This document shows positions 1-10,949 of a stretch of DNA of 64,000 nt, one piece after another; within the stretch, counting starts at the first letter, position 1, and each line of letters begins with the position of its first letter. Made by a program: the position numbers and the translations under genes. The notes beneath the pieces are model-generated. The model ran no database searches. It saw only the letters and a list, made by a program, of their open reading frames with translations, and was not told the DNA's origin. This DNA comes from Gracilaria domingensis (Eukaryota > Rhodophyta > Florideophyceae > Gracilariales > Gracilariaceae): NCBI GenBank assembly GCA_022539475.1, contig VCMS01000100.1:109697-173696 (forward strand), read 5' to 3'.

Positions 1-573
1 TCCTCGATCTCATCGAGAGGATCAATTGGGGTCAAGTTCCGGCGGAAAACGTCCCACGTGGGAGTAGATCATCTCATGATCGTTCACTTGGGCTCAGGCA
101 TCCGGGAGCCGGGGATTTTGTCTATTACGACCCGTGAGAGGTTCTCGTGGTGTCACGCGATCAAGAGCATGCTCTGCGACAAATTCCGCGGGTTGTCCCG
201 GAGGGTCACCTGGTTGGGTTCATGTTTTCCGATGATTAATATCCCTCAGCCAACGAGGAGGATCCAATGGTGGATGATACGGTGAGACAACCAGGTGCTG
301 GTCGGTCAGCCGTTTGGGACGGTAGCGAATCCAGAAGCCGGAGCAGGCAGTTTGCCATTGGCCCCCACGGGTTGGCGTGTAGGCCCTTTCCAGGGAAACA
401 TCGATCCGCGGGCCATCGAGATGCGTAATCAGCTCAACTTCGGAGTACCGGTCCCACTGGACATGTATGACCTCGGCCAGTTGATGGTGCTGGGTGCGCA
501 GACATTTGTGAGTCCTTCTCAAGGTGGTCCGTCGAACATGGGACGCGCGGGACCCTCGACGGGTCTACCGTGA
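1..573 (+). pseudogene. Opposite-strand extra ORF of Gypsy A, 3' part
   Basis: The plus strand here matches the C-terminal part of the 629-residue opposite-strand ORF of element B (55067-56956). Shared features are a Pro/Gly/Ala-rich tail, a stretch resembling the methionine-rich helix near the B C-terminus, and an ending of the type PSQGGPSNMGRAGPSTG against PSQGPSGSGGAGPSSG in B. The reading is partly open (clearest at 295-573) and degraded further left. Its place relative to the chromodomain, about 430 bp away and pointing toward it, is the same as in B. Its presence in two copies shows that it belongs to the element family. The function is unknown. Confidence 0.65.
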
Positions 574-1000
574 GCCTAAGATTGGTACGAATTCGCTTGA
601 GTGAGTGCAGACTGCGCAACGCTGGAAGACCAACAACTCAACTAGTGGTATAACTTCTGTCATAGAATAAACCGAAAGTCGGTAACTTCTTGCTTCTTAA
701 CCGGATTCCGGTATCCTTGTTCTTCCTTCTTCATCGATTCCGATTACTACTCTTCTAGAGTTACTTCCCCTTGAGTAACTATGCGTCTTCGCATCCATTT
801 ACATTATATCCGCGTTAATTCGCGTTGGACCGTAATACGGTAGTTCGCAAAGTCCGATAAATCGGCATCCGTGACCCGGAGTACTTCTTTTTCTTCATCC
901 CTTGGGGTTCCTCCCCACAGGGACTCTTCTATCCTTAACCGGATACCAATTCCTCCCGCGAGCGGGGCAGTCGGTTGACAACGGCAACGAAGCCTTAGGG
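574..1000. other. Spacer between the opposite-strand ORF and the chromodomain of Gypsy A
   Basis: This stretch corresponds to the non-coding spacer at 54700-55066 in element B. It is rich in short CCGGWWTCCGG-like and TTCTTC patches. I see no gene in it. Confidence 0.5.
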
Positions 1001-1315
1001 TTAGCCTACCTGGGCAGAATCCAAGTCTGGAGGGTACGCTAAGTGCTTGCGCCGATAATAGGCGATGATCTTGGACCGCGGTAGGTGTTCAACTGGTTCC
1101 CAAGTATTCCTATCAGCAGCGTATCCGTACCAACGGACCTGATAAAGCACTTCCCCGTCGTTCACGACATGGCGCACTATGCGATCTATCACAAATTCCT
1201 GTGAATACACTTCCCGGTTGCAGGCCTTTGTGGCCTGCCGAGCCATTCCCATTGAAATGGGCAGCTTTGAGGGGCCTAATAGAGATCTAGGAGCTCCTAC
1301 GGAGATGCTTTCCAC
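1001..1315 (-). CDS. Chromodomain ORF of Gypsy A
   Basis: This 104-residue ORF carries a clear chromodomain: EFVIDRIVRHVV, then LYQVRWYGYAADRNTWEPVE and a C-terminal helix HLPRSKIIAYYRRK. The aromatic positions of the methyl-lysine cage can be seen (Y/F at the start, the WYGY and W of TWEPVE). In chromoviral Gypsy elements this module, at the end of integrase, directs integration to marked chromatin. Here it is an ORF of its own, separated from the integrase region by about 1 kb of element sequence plus the inserted Copia. Element B has the same arrangement at 54343-54696. The extension before the domain differs between the two copies. Confidence 0.8.
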   Translation of the reverse strand: MESISVGAPRSLLGPSKLPISMGMARQATKACNREVYSQEFVIDRIVRHVVNDGEVLYQVRWYGYAADRNTWEPVEHLPRSKIIAYYRRKHLAYPPDLDSAQVG

Positions 1316-1453
1316 GCGATGGAGTTCGTTCTCGATATGCGAGCTTGGCGGGGGTCACCCGTTGCGGCGATACTATAACTTGCGAATCACGCGCTCTCTT
1401 CTCAAGGTAAGAGAGTCTCCTGAAAGCTTTCGAAAAGTCGAGTCCAACGGTTA

Positions 1454-1458
1454 AACGT
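1454..1458. repeat. Target-site duplication AACGT, left of the Copia
   Basis: AACGT directly before the TG of the left LTR is repeated at 5410-5414 directly after the CA of the right LTR. This fixes the Copia boundaries and shows that it entered Gypsy A by integrase-mediated insertion. Confidence 0.9.
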
Positions 1459-1765
1459 TGATGGGTGCAGATTGCGCAAGACCGGTGAGAAATAAGGGAA
1501 ATCAGTACTGGAGGTTGACGTGTAGAGGACAGAGTTTGTAGCTTACGTGAGAGGTGAGCATGGTATATTCTTCGTGTTTGTAATGGACTTCCATAATGCA
1601 GTTTATGTTGTACCAATCAGTATGGTAGATATTTGTAGCCCCTCGCAATGGTGCTACGTTGAGGCTACATTCTTTTGGCGCGGTTTTGGAGTAGCCGACT
1701 CTCTATAAAAGGTGGCTTGCGATGCCGTAATGGCAGAAACTGCGAGTCGAACACACCACCCAACA
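1459..1765 (+). repeat. 5' LTR of the Copia element
   Basis: 307 bp, TG...CA ends, near-identical to 5103-5409. It holds a CTATAAAAG TATA-like box at about 1704-1712, a reasonable U3 promoter for the element. Confidence 0.93.
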
Positions 1766-4700
1766 GTGGTAGCATCGCCGCCCGGCTTTGCACACTGAAC
1801 TTTGCAACAATCCCAGCTTGTATTCTGAGAACTAGGAGCATGCACCGAGCTCTAGTTGTTCGCACGCAACATGTGTTTGTTATTGACTCAGGTGCAACTT
1901 GTCACATGGTTGGAGAGAAAGTTCTTGTCAAAGGTTTCCAAAAAATACCGCCTAGGACCATTGCCATTGGCGATAGAAGGCTGGTAGAATCATCACATTC
2001 TGGAAACCTTGACATCACTCTGAGACAACCAGAATGTGTCTCTGACATTTTGATCAACCTGAAGAATGTGCTCTACGCAGATGATCTAGACTGCAACCTG
2101 GTCTCTTGCTCACAGTTGGCCAACGATGGCTTCTCTGTGTCCTTTGCTGGAGCCAGCTGCACTATTGCAAAGGATCATCTAAACGTTACCATCGGCCAGA
2201 GAGGAGGCATTTATGAACTGATTGGTACCTTGATGAGTGAAAAACTCTACAAAGCGTCCACAACTAATGAGGCTGCCCTCCAATTATGGCATGAGAGATT
2301 AGGCCACACCAGTAGAAAAACTGTGCAAAGAATGGTCAATGAAGGAATAGTAGAAGGCATGGACATCCGTTCGAAGCCGGAAACAAATACCCCGTGCGTT
2401 CCTTGTCTCGAAGGAAAGATGACACGATTACCACTTGGCCCCCGTAGTGAAACGAATGTTGGCTTAGGTGATGTCATTTATTCCGACATCTGTGGCCCTT
2501 TACGGACGGCGAGCATGGGAGGGAAAAGGTATTTTGTGTCCTTCATTGATAAGGGTTCTGGGTTCAAGGATGTTAGGCTACTGAAGACAAGGAAAGATCT
2601 ACAAATCCAGTTCCGCTGCTTTCAATTGAACTTCGAGCGCCGTGCAGAAAGGAAAGTTAAATTACTATACTCTGACAACGGACTAGAGTACATCGGCATT
2701 CGAAAGTATCTTTCAAGTGAAGGCATTGATTGCGAAAACAGCGCTCCGTATGGTCCACAGCAGAATGGAACTGCTGAGCGGTTCAACTGCACTGCTATGA
2801 ACATGGTGAGATCAATGCTTTCTCATGCTGGATTGCCCCAGAAGTTCTGGGCGGAGGCAATTATAACAGCTGTACGCCTCATGAACATGACACCCAGTTC
2901 AGCAAGTAGTGGCCGGACGCCGCGAGAAGCAGTGGATGGCTCCATCCCTTACGTTGGACACCTGAGAACGTTTGGATGTGAAGTCTGGGTACATGAGCCC
3001 AACAGGAAGAAGCTTGACAAGAAAGCAAGGCGAGGAATCCTGCTCAGATCGCTGTCACACAGAAACTACAGACTATATGACATCGAGAGTGGCTCAATCT
3101 TCTTTGCCAGACACGTAGGGATCAATGAATCAGTTTTCCCCGGGCGCAGTCTCTTCAAAACAGACTGGACGACAGGAAGCATGGGGACCTCGGACAGCCT
3201 CTTATTGGAAAGAGAAGTTGATGACGACATGGAAACCGGACAGGAAGCATTAATGGACACCCAGATGTCGAGTGAAGAAGACCTTGAAGGGGGAGCGGAT
3301 CAGATCTCTAGTAGTGATGAGGCACAGAACAATGAGAATGCTGTGGAAGCAGGAGTCGATATGCATCAATCACCCAATGCTGGCTCGATAGACGAAGACC
3401 CCTTCTCAATGACGTCCAGTGTACAGGAGTCCCTTACTCACTACCCAGTTCGACGCTATCCTACAAGGGAAAGAAAAGCTCCTCCTCGATTCTCCGATAC
3501 ACAACACAGTAAATTTGTTAGTCGTTCCCGCCCTACACTGCAGACACCGACCTCAGTGACTGACGCTCTCTCTTCCCAGAATGCTGATGAATGGCGTGAG
3601 GCCATTCGGGAGGAACTCTTGACCCTTAAGAGAATGGGAACCTGGGAGGTCGCCACAGTAACGGATGGATGCAAGGTCATAGGCTCTCGGTTTGTGTTTA
3701 CTAAAAAGCTCAACAATGATGGCTCAGTCGCACGATTCAAAGCCCGCCTCGTGGCAAAGGGATGCCAACAGGGAGCTATCGATCGTGTCTACGCCCCAGT
3801 GGTAAACTTCGATACAGTTCGAATCGCGCTAACACTGGCTATCAAGCGTGGATACAAAATCGAACAACTTGATGTCAAGTCGGCGTTCTTGAATGGCTCT
3901 ATGGAAAATGCAGAACCTGTCTACATGCGGCCGCCCCAAGGCGTACAGTTCAGACTCGAGAAGAACGAAGCGTTGAAGCTCAAGAGGTCCCTCTATGGTC
4001 TCAAGCAGTCTAACTCTATACGGGGTAAGCTGCTGAAGTCGAAACTCCTGTCCATTGAATTTAAGGCCCTACAGTCAGATGAGTGCTTCTTCCGCATGAG
4101 TGACACTGTTCATACACTGTGGGTAGTCGTGTATGTTGATGATATGCTCCTGATTGGGGATGACGTTACCCTCATGAGAAGAGTGAAGTCGGAAATGGGA
4201 CATTGTTTCGAAGTGAAGACAGAGAGCACTGCAGCAAGTTTCCTTGGTGTCCATATGGAACGTGGTCCAGACTTTGTTATATTACACCAACAAGCATTCA
4301 TCACAGAGATCTTGAATCGTTTCAACATGCTTGAGTCACGAGCAATTGATACACCATTGTCCTCCTCAGCAAGGCCAAGTGACCTATTGGAAGGTGATCC
4401 CATTAGCTTTTCTCTTCTCTACCAAGAAGCAGTTGGTGCGCTTCTGTATCTTGCTGGACGGACGAGGCCTGACATCTGTTATGCCGTGAATCTCTTGGCT
4501 CGAGCGCAATCTAGGCCTACTGTGAATCATTGGAGAGCTGTCAAGAGAATCTTCCGTTACCTCACAGGAACGAAACACATGGGTATTTGTATTAAGGCAG
4601 GCAAAATCTCTCCGGATACGCCAACGTTAGCTTTTGTAGATTCGGACTGGGCTGGTGATGACACCGATCGCAAATCGACTTCAGACTTCTGCATCTTCTT

Positions 4701-5139
4701 GCATGGGACACCTGTTGTCTGGAAGACAATCAAACAGAAGTCGATTGCTATGTCAACTACAGCGGCTGAGTACATAGCTCTATCAGAGTGCGTCAAGGAG
4801 ATTCGCTGGGTTCGCTCATTGCTGCTTGAACTGGATTCTGATGATACGGGAATGGCTACGACAGTAATGGAAGACAACACTGGTGTTCTACATTGGGTAT
4901 CTGGGGAACGCAAACCCAAACACGTAGAATTGAGGTATCATTTTTCTCGTGATGCAGTGGAGAAAGGAGAAATTGCTCTTAAGCACTGCCCAACTTTGCA
5001 CATGGTGGCAGATATTTTTACTAAGCCTTTATCAGCCGAGGATCATTCCAGACATTGTTCGACTTTGAACATTGTAACCACCGAGTTTGCGCATGGAGGG
5101 GATGATGGGTGCAGATTGCGCAAGACCGGTGAGAAATAA
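1675..5139 (+). CDS. Copia polyprotein: protease, integrase, RT, RNase H
   Basis: The frame is open for 1154 codons, starting inside the left LTR and ending inside the right LTR. The true start is therefore uncertain, and the first ~60 codons are probably not protein. Domains in order: aspartic protease with DSGATCHM at about residue 70; a pre-integrase zinc-binding stretch (LWHERLGH ... CVPCLEGK) near 205-245; integrase core with YSDICGP, LYSDNGLEYI and QQNGTAERFN; RT with LDVKSAFLNG, SLYGLKQS and VVYVDDMLLIGD; RNase H with FVDSDWAGD, AEYIALSECVKE and a C-terminal ADIFTKPL. The order PR-IN-RT-RH defines Ty1/Copia. It would make and integrate element cDNA in virus-like particles, but no gag domain is recognisable here, so those particles would need gag from elsewhere. 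Confidence 0.92.
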   Translation: MARFWSSRLSIKGGLRCRNGRNCESNTPPNSGSIAARLCTLNFATIPACILRTRSMHRALVVRTQHVFVIDSGATCHMVGEKVLVKGFQKIPPRTIAIGDRRLVESSHSGNLDITLRQPECVSDILINLKNVLYADDLDCNLVSCSQLANDGFSVSFAGASCTIAKDHLNVTIGQRGGIYELIGTLMSEKLYKASTTNEAALQLWHERLGHTSRKTVQRMVNEGIVEGMDIRSKPETNTPCVPCLEGKMTRLPLGPRSETNVGLGDVIYSDICGPLRTASMGGKRYFVSFIDKGSGFKDVRLLKTRKDLQIQFRCFQLNFERRAERKVKLLYSDNGLEYIGIRKYLSSEGIDCENSAPYGPQQNGTAERFNCTAMNMVRSMLSHAGLPQKFWAEAIITAVRLMNMTPSSASSGRTPREAVDGSIPYVGHLRTFGCEVWVHEPNRKKLDKKARRGILLRSLSHRNYRLYDIESGSIFFARHVGINESVFPGRSLFKTDWTTGSMGTSDSLLLEREVDDDMETGQEALMDTQMSSEEDLEGGADQISSSDEAQNNENAVEAGVDMHQSPNAGSIDEDPFSMTSSVQESLTHYPVRRYPTRERKAPPRFSDTQHSKFVSRSRPTLQTPTSVTDALSSQNADEWREAIREELLTLKRMGTWEVATVTDGCKVIGSRFVFTKKLNNDGSVARFKARLVAKGCQQGAIDRVYAPVVNFDTVRIALTLAIKRGYKIEQLDVKSAFLNGSMENAEPVYMRPPQGVQFRLEKNEALKLKRSLYGLKQSNSIRGKLLKSKLLSIEFKALQSDECFFRMSDTVHTLWVVVYVDDMLLIGDDVTLMRRVKSEMGHCFEVKTESTAASFLGVHMERGPDFVILHQQAFITEILNRFNMLESRAIDTPLSSSARPSDLLEGDPISFSLLYQEAVGALLYLAGRTRPDICYAVNLLARAQSRPTVNHWRAVKRIFRYLTGTKHMGICIKAGKISPDTPTLAFVDSDWAGDDTDRKSTSDFCIFLHGTPVVWKTIKQKSIAMSTTAAEYIALSECVKEIRWVRSLLLELDSDDTGMATTVMEDNTGVLHWVSGERKPKHVELRYHFSRDAVEKGEIALKHCPTLHMVADIFTKPLSAEDHSRHCSTLNIVTTEFAHGGDDGCRLRKTGEK

Positions 5140-5409
5140 GGGAAATCAGTACTGGAGGTTGACGTGTAGAGGACAGAGTTTGTAGCTTACGTGAGAGGTG
5201 AGCTTGGTATATACTTCGTGTTTGTAATGGACTTCCGTAATGCAGTTTATGTTGTACCAATCAGTATGGTAGATATTTGTAGCCCCCCGCAATGGTGCTA
5301 CGTTGAGGCTACATTCTTTTGGCGCGGTTTTGGAGTAGCCGACTCTCTATAAAAGGTGGCTTGCGATGCCGTAATGGCAGAAACTGCGAGTCGAACACAC
5401 CAGCCAACA
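5103..5409 (+). repeat. 3' LTR of the Copia element
   Basis: 307 bp, preceded by the purine tract at about 5094-5102 and followed by the AACGT duplication at 5410-5414. Confidence 0.93.
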
Positions 5410-5414
5410 AACGT

Positions 5415-6377
5415 TGATAGCCCTCGCAACGGAGACCGTCGAGTAGTAGTGCTCCCGATTGACGGGTCTTTCGACTTCACAATGGTTACCGTTCTGCTGA
5501 AGAGGTATGCCAATCGCAGTCCCTATGCAGGGGGGCGGTTCGCCCAGCCACGGGCCATGTGCCATCGTTTCCCATTGGTGGGGCGCCACGATCTGGCACA
5601 TCTGACAACAGTACGCCGTGTCCGGCCGTTCACGTGAATGCGGCTGACAGCCACTCATTAAGAGTCACCACATATTGCTGTTCCCCCGCGCTGCACGCGT
5701 TTGACACGATTATTTCCAAAAGAATCGGGGAGATGCGCTCGCGCACATTTTCGGCGGCGGCGCAACCTCAAAACCGAGCGCCGACTCTCCACGCGACGTG
5801 GTTGTACTCCTCGGAGTGTTACTTCACAAAAACTTCAAGTCCTGTAAGAGAAACCATTGAAATGGTACTCTCTCAAACCCACTCACACATGAGTTAACCC
5901 AGGCCAATTCTGGCTCGCTTCACAGCGTCAATTGTGTTCGTAAGACGGTTGATCCGGATCAGCGGATTCTGTTTTCAGAGTACGTTTTTCCTTCAAAAAA
6001 CGCGATGGCGCAACGTTGAGGCTTGCGACTCCCCAGATTGGGGTACAGTATTTGCGAGTCCCTGAACTTCTCGGGAACGATTTTAACACTTCTAGTGTCT
6101 CCACAGTGGTGGATGCGTTTCAATTGCGGAGCTCGTCAGCGTTGGCAACTAGATCTCGCGAATCTCCAGTGGGAGTCACTGTGCTAGCAGTTGGCGCAGG
6201 AGTTCCAGGAAGTGGAGAACCGGACGGCACCGGGGTGTCAACAGAAGCGTTTGCAGTTACTGCATTTCCCTCCCCCTCCTTAGGTGACTTTACGGGCTCC
6301 ATGAGCAGATGGGGGGGCGGGGTAACCCGTGTATACACTCGTGTAGAGTTTCTTGGGTTATTCCAAGTTAAAGTAGA
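5415..6377 (-). other. Gypsy A spacer between integrase and chromodomain
   Basis: This is Gypsy A sequence continuing after the Copia insertion. It is the counterpart of B 53600-54340, a low-complexity Pro/Thr/Ser coding tail followed by spacer. I found no separate gene. Confidence 0.5.
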
Positions 6378-9300
6378 TCAATTTCTGAGGTCAGAGTCCT
6401 CTAGGTTCGGTAGATCCGATAAACCTCGATCCGGGTGCGGAAGAATTGCAGGGCGCGACGGAGCGTCGGCTGATTGCAGCTCGTCCTGTAGCGTAGGATC
6501 CCCTGATTGGGTACTGGTGGCCGACGGTTGTGCGTAGTCCGGAGGCGGAAAAAGAACCACGCGGTCTCGCGAGATGCGTTCGTGCTGATCGTCTATGTCG
6601 AGAACGACGGTGTTGGGCGCGATGGGGATAACACGATACGGTCCATCCGCGATGGGAGACAGCTTATGTCGACGTTTCTTCTCAGGATTATAATATTCCT
6701 TTCGGACGGACACGAAGTCCTTAGCCTTGACCACAGGCGGCTTTCCCCGGATTCGGCGATCAAAATTCTTCTTGGAAGCAAGTTGAGCCTTCTCCATGGC
6801 TTTCCGGGCAACCGGTACAATATTCTTCATCCAGTTTTTCCAGGTGTCCCTGTACGTCCGAGGTGACGTAGTAGACGACAACGTCGGTTGAGCTTCAATG
6901 GCTACCGGAGGCGGTATTCTCCAAAGAGGAGCTCAAACGGCGATAACGACGTAACCCCATGTACCTGGGTATTATACGCATATGTAATTGCGTCAGGGTA
7001 CAGGTCCCAATCCTTTGGGTGATCCGCTATATAGGATCTTAATGCGTTAAGCATAGTACGATTAAATCGTTCAAAATGCCCATTACACTGGGGATGATAG
7101 GTTGTAGTAAACAAATTCTTGATATCCAAGATGCGACAACCGTCCTGAAAGAACTTCGAAGCAAATTGCGAGCCATTGTCTGATAACAGATGAACGGGCG
7201 GTCGGTATACAAAAACCCAATGCGTTACAAACGCTTCAGCGACCGCAGCCGAAGTAATCCGTTTCAACGGAACAGTTCGTACGAGTTTCGAAAACCTGTC
7301 GGTAATAACCAGAAGATATCGGTTACCTCGTGCAGTCCGAATTAGTTCACCAAGAAGGTCGATAGCGACAAACACTAGAGGAGCGGAAGCTGGGAACAGC
7401 GTCAGTTTCTTTGAAACTCGTCGTAGTTTGACATTGTTCTTGGCGCATTATGTGCAGGAGCGGCCTACTGCGTAGCAGTCGAAAGCCATAACGGGCCTAT
7501 AAAAATCCCTACGGAGGGTTGGATACAACTTCCTGCCACCAGGGTGAGCTCTTACCTTCACATAATGCGAGATGTGGAAGACTCTCCGTTGTAAGGAGTG
7601 AGGAACGACAATTCGAGGTCGTTTTTCGAAAATCCTGACGAGGAATCCCTGATCATTGGTGACAAAGGGTAGCTTAAAACCCTCGTTGAGGCGGGCCCTT
7701 ATCTGCGTACAGAAAGGATCCTCGTGTTGTTCACGTATGAGCTCCCCAGCCGTAATGGGCTCAAATGAACCAGGCGGTGGTTCAGCCGGTTCTGCGGCGA
7801 GAATATCATCGCAAACGTCTTCCGAAATCTCGGTCTCCTGTTCCAGGTCTCCCGTCATGAAGCATGGTATTTCATCGTTGATGACTGAGTCTGTCTCACC
7901 AGAAGTTCCCAAACGCGAGAGTGTGTCGGCCTGCAAGTTCAAAGTTCCCTCCTTGTACCTGACATCGAAGTCAAATTCCGATAGACGGAGGCGCCACCTC
8001 ATAAGACGACCCGAGGGCTCTGAGATCTCTATGAGCCACCGGAGAGCCGAATGATCGGTATGCACCCAAAAATGGGTTCCCATGAGATAGGTTCTTAGCG
8101 TGGCTAACGCCCAGACAACGGCCAGACACTCTTTCTCAGAGACTGAGTAGTTGCGTTCGCGCACGTTCAGTGAACGAGACCAATATCCGATTGAACGGCG
8201 CTCGCCTTCTTCCGAGACTTGAAACAATGCACAACCAACTTGGTACTTACTGGTGTCGGTATCCACCGTCAAAACGAAGCCCGGGAGTGGGTAACGCCAA
8301 GATAAGCGGAGACGTAACAGCGTCGACTAGCGACGAAAATGCAGATACTTCCGCATCGCCAAAGGGTTCCAGTTTGACTGGTTGTCCTTTTCGAAGAAGC
8401 GTGTTGAGAGGAGCTGCGGTAGCAGCAAAGTTCGGCAGAAAGCGATGGTAAACGTTACACAGTCCGAGAAATGAGCGGAGTTCCGTTTGAGTCGTCGGAT
8501 GTTTTGCGTCTTTTAACGACTTTGCTCGTACCTCGTCGATCGACAGCTGTCCGGGCCGGATAATATGACCAAGATATTTCACCGAGTCGGTAAAGAACTC
8601 AAATATCTTGGGTTTCAGGGTAAAACCTGCGTCCTGCAAAACCTGCATTACTTCCCTCACATGGGCGATATGATCTTCCAGGTTGCTGGAAAACACGACG
8701 ATATCGTCCAAGTATACCAAACAAGTTTTCCACTTGAATCTGGCTAACAGAATGTCGATTGCACGCTGAAACGTAGTGGGAGCATTCGTCAGTCCGAAAG
8801 GCATCCGTTTAAAACGGTATAAGCCTTGATGGCATACAAACGCGGTTTTGTCGCGGTCGTCTTTCCTGATTGGAACCTGCCAGTAACCCCAATTGGCATC
8901 GAGGGCTGTAAACACTCTTGCGCTGCCAAGCGAGTCGATGTACTAATCCATCCGGGGTATCGGATATACTTCTTTGACGGAAACGGCGTTGAGTCGCCTG
9001 TAATCGATACAAAATCGCCACGATCCATCCGATTTCGGAATAAGTACAACGGGGGATGCCCATGGTGACTGAGCGGGCTCAATTACGTCAGCACATAGCA
9101 TTTTCTAGACTTGAGATTTCTTCTCTTCCCGAGCCTTCGGGCCGGCCCGATAAGGGTGTTGCGCAATAGGTCGAGTATCTGGGAGCGGATGAATACGGTG
9201 TTCCGTAATTCCAATCGTTCCAAGGGAACCATCCCACATGAGAGTAAAGTCCCGGAGCATATCCCTTAACTTCTTTCGATGATACGCTGGGACGTGATCC

Positions 9301-9763
9301 AGATTCAGCTTCTCTAACTGCTCGACAGGATCTATCTGGTCTGTACCAGGCGGTAGCGCTTTCTTGACCAAGGTGATCGGTTGTTCGTGACCCGAATTAA
9401 CCATGTGCACTTCGGTGGTTACAGCATCATCCGACGCGGCGGAAGTTTCCATTTCTCTCTCCCCCTCCTTAGGATCAGGTACACCGAGAACCTCGGACAT
9501 GGGTATTCTCGTTTGTACGAGCGCCTTTGGATGTGGGAGGACTGAGCCCAGTACTTGATGCTTGACGAGCCACTGAGTGAATTTGCTAAAGTTAGCGACA
9601 AGTACCTTAAAGCGTTTATCGGGCTCGATAGAAACAACGCCATTCGCCAAAGCGAGTTGTCGCTGATCGTATAACGATGATGATGGTTGAACCAAACGAA
9701 TTCCATGTTGCTTGGATGTACACTGCACCCAGACCTGGGATTCCGGCGAGTATGCCTTTTCAA
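6378..9763 (-). pseudogene. pol remnant of Gypsy A
   Basis: The minus strand carries Gypsy pol pieces in the expected order. 9763-9105 is the spacer between protease and RT (SLYDQRQLALANG, LGTIGITEHRIHPLP). Next come the RT core (LDANWGYWQVPIR, MPFGLTNAPTTFQRA, CLVYLDDIVVFS, VKYLGHIIRPGQLS) and RNase H (TVDTDTS, NYSVSEKECLAVVWAL, HTDHSALRWL). Integrase follows (FERFNRTMLNALRSY, LVITDRFSKLV), then a GPY/F-like stretch (RRHKLSPIADGPYRVI) and a Pro/Ser tail. Each part has a close match in B 50020-53400. It is broken at several points and cannot be functional as it stands. The protease proper and gag are not present. Confidence 0.88.
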
Positions 9764-10036
9764 CTCATAGTCATAGCAGTAGTCTGTGCTCCGATATACT
9801 TTGCGCTTATTGGGCTCGCGGCCACGAGAGGAGCTCTTGCGATTGTTGAAGTTTGTCTTTTGACCGGAACCCTGCTGTTCTTCAGTGCGCTTGTGGTACG
9901 TACCTGCGTAGGCACGCAGCGAGGCCCTCCTGCACCCTTTGGCTGGCCGTATTGTCGATATCCGCCTTCGTGTAGGACTCGTCCGTCTTCTCTGAGAGAC
10001 TGTGAGATTCTAGACGACCTTTACTGCATCGTCTAA
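9752..10036 (+). CDS. Small hydrophobic ORF of unknown origin
   Basis: A 94-codon reading starts at an internal ATG just past the broken end of Gypsy A. It shows two hydrophobic runs of about 19-22 residues (LIVIAVVCAPIYFALIGLA and ALAIVEVCLLTGTLLFFSAL) separated by a short TRG turn. A Cys/Pro/Arg-rich tail follows. This could be the N-terminal hairpin of a host membrane protein whose remainder is lost or in another exon, or chance. I recognise no family. Confidence 0.25.
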   Translation: MPFQLIVIAVVCAPIYFALIGLAATRGALAIVEVCLLTGTLLFFSALVVRTCVGTQRGPPAPFGWPYCRYPPSCRTRPSSLRDCEILDDLYCIV

Positions 10037-10364
10037 ATCTAAATTTCAACTCGGATCGGTTGAAAACATGTCACTAATGTGGTTGTCTTCGATTTTGCGT
10101 TCACTTAGGTATTAAATTACTTCGATATATTGCTCGAGAAGTGCATGAGGGCCTCAGTCTGTGGCCTTGCGACGGGCGGTTCCAGCGTTGGAGGAGGACT
10201 GTAGCAGTGAATCATCGGCATTAAATATGGCAGCGAACCTGTCGAAAACTTCCAAGAGAGGATTGTGGTCCCCTTTTGTCATGGAGAGCTCTTATTCCGG
10301 CTCATCCTTCATTCGTGCTTCGGCGGCCGCCCCAAACTGAAGCTTCGCATTGGTTAAAGTCTCA
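10037..10364. other. Unassigned spacer
   Basis: About 330 bp without a convincing ORF or repeat that I can place. It lies between the small hydrophobic ORF and a gag-like remnant. Confidence 0.4.
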
Positions 10365-10946
10365 TCACTGAGATTTGCATTGTTGAGCAAGGTGATTGCT
10401 AAGGCTTCCGAAACTTGAAGAAGAAAATGAAGAACCAACATGCATTAAGTGCTCAGCTCCGAGTCCATGAAAGCGAGAGACAAAGACATTCAAGTCTCCA
10501 TTGCGACAGCGACAGAATTGCATCACTTTGGTAAAAGAGGAGATCAAACGGATAACGACGGCAATAGGAGGATCGAAAGCGATGAGCTTAACGATTTCCT
10601 TCGCGGCCTCTGTCTGATTTTCTTGTTTGAAGTCAATAAGCTGCTTAGCTTGTGTCTCATCCACAATAGACTTTTGCTCTTGTGGGAGACCACGATCATA
10701 GAAGTGTAGTGCCAGAGTTGCAAAAATCATTTCGTAGAGTTTGTCGCTTCTTTTTTCGGATGCTGCCTGTATTTTCTCTACCCAGCGCGGAACATCTCTG
10801 CGATACTCCTGAAGATCCCCTGCAGGGTGGAAGACTGGCTGATCGGTAGGAGCAAAGTGTTTAGATGACGTTGGTGCTGGGCCCATAACCGGGGTAGACG
10901 GTTGAATGTCGTACGCGTAGCGTGCGCTGGTGTTAGACGGTGGCAA
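10365..10946 (-). pseudogene. gag-like retroelement ORF
   Basis: This 193-residue minus-strand ORF has a plausible N-terminus (MPPSNTSARYAYDIQPS). It is followed by an acidic and basic helical region (DVPRWVEKIQAASEKRSDKLYE) and the motif RNGDLNVFVSRFHGLGAEHL. That motif resembles the conserved xF..RF..L helix of LTR-retrotransposon capsids. No zinc knuckle is visible. It is not similar to the gag of elements B, D or G, so it comes from another family. It may be part of the same debris as 10950-14120. The assignment rests on pattern only. Confidence 0.4.
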
Positions 10947-10949
10947 GAG

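Larger units (their letters stand above)
1459..5409 (+). mobile_element. Ty1/Copia LTR retrotransposon inserted in Gypsy A
   Basis: The element is 3951 bp long, bounded by two 307-bp LTRs (TGATGGG...CCAACA) and 5-bp AACGT duplications. A TGGTAGCATCGCC-like primer site follows the left LTR and a purine tract (GGAGGGGA) precedes the right LTR. The LTRs differ at about 5 positions (about 1.6%), so the insertion is fairly recent. Protease, integrase, RT and RNase H occur in Copia order. I recognise no gag portion between the left LTR and the protease. It is otherwise close to whole, with a long open polyprotein. Confidence 0.93.
1..9765 (-). mobile_element. Ty3/Gypsy chromodomain element A (partial, minus strand, interrupted by a Copia)
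   Basis: Reading the minus strand from about 9765 to 1 gives, in order, the protease-RT spacer, reverse transcriptase, RNase H, integrase, a chromodomain and then the end of an ORF on the opposite strand. This is the same order as element B at 46-58 kb. The RT region is roughly 80% identical to B at protein level, so A is a related but distinct subfamily. The gag and 5' LTR side is missing beyond about 9765, and the other LTR would lie left of the window. A Copia element with target duplications sits between the chromodomain and the integrase. A is broken in several places and is clearly older than its Copia passenger. Confidence 0.85.

Noticed and set aside
6016-6537. 173-codon plus-strand ORF
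   Set aside because: It lies antisense to the Pro/Ser tail of the Gypsy A integrase region, which has a clear match in B. It is the mirror frame.
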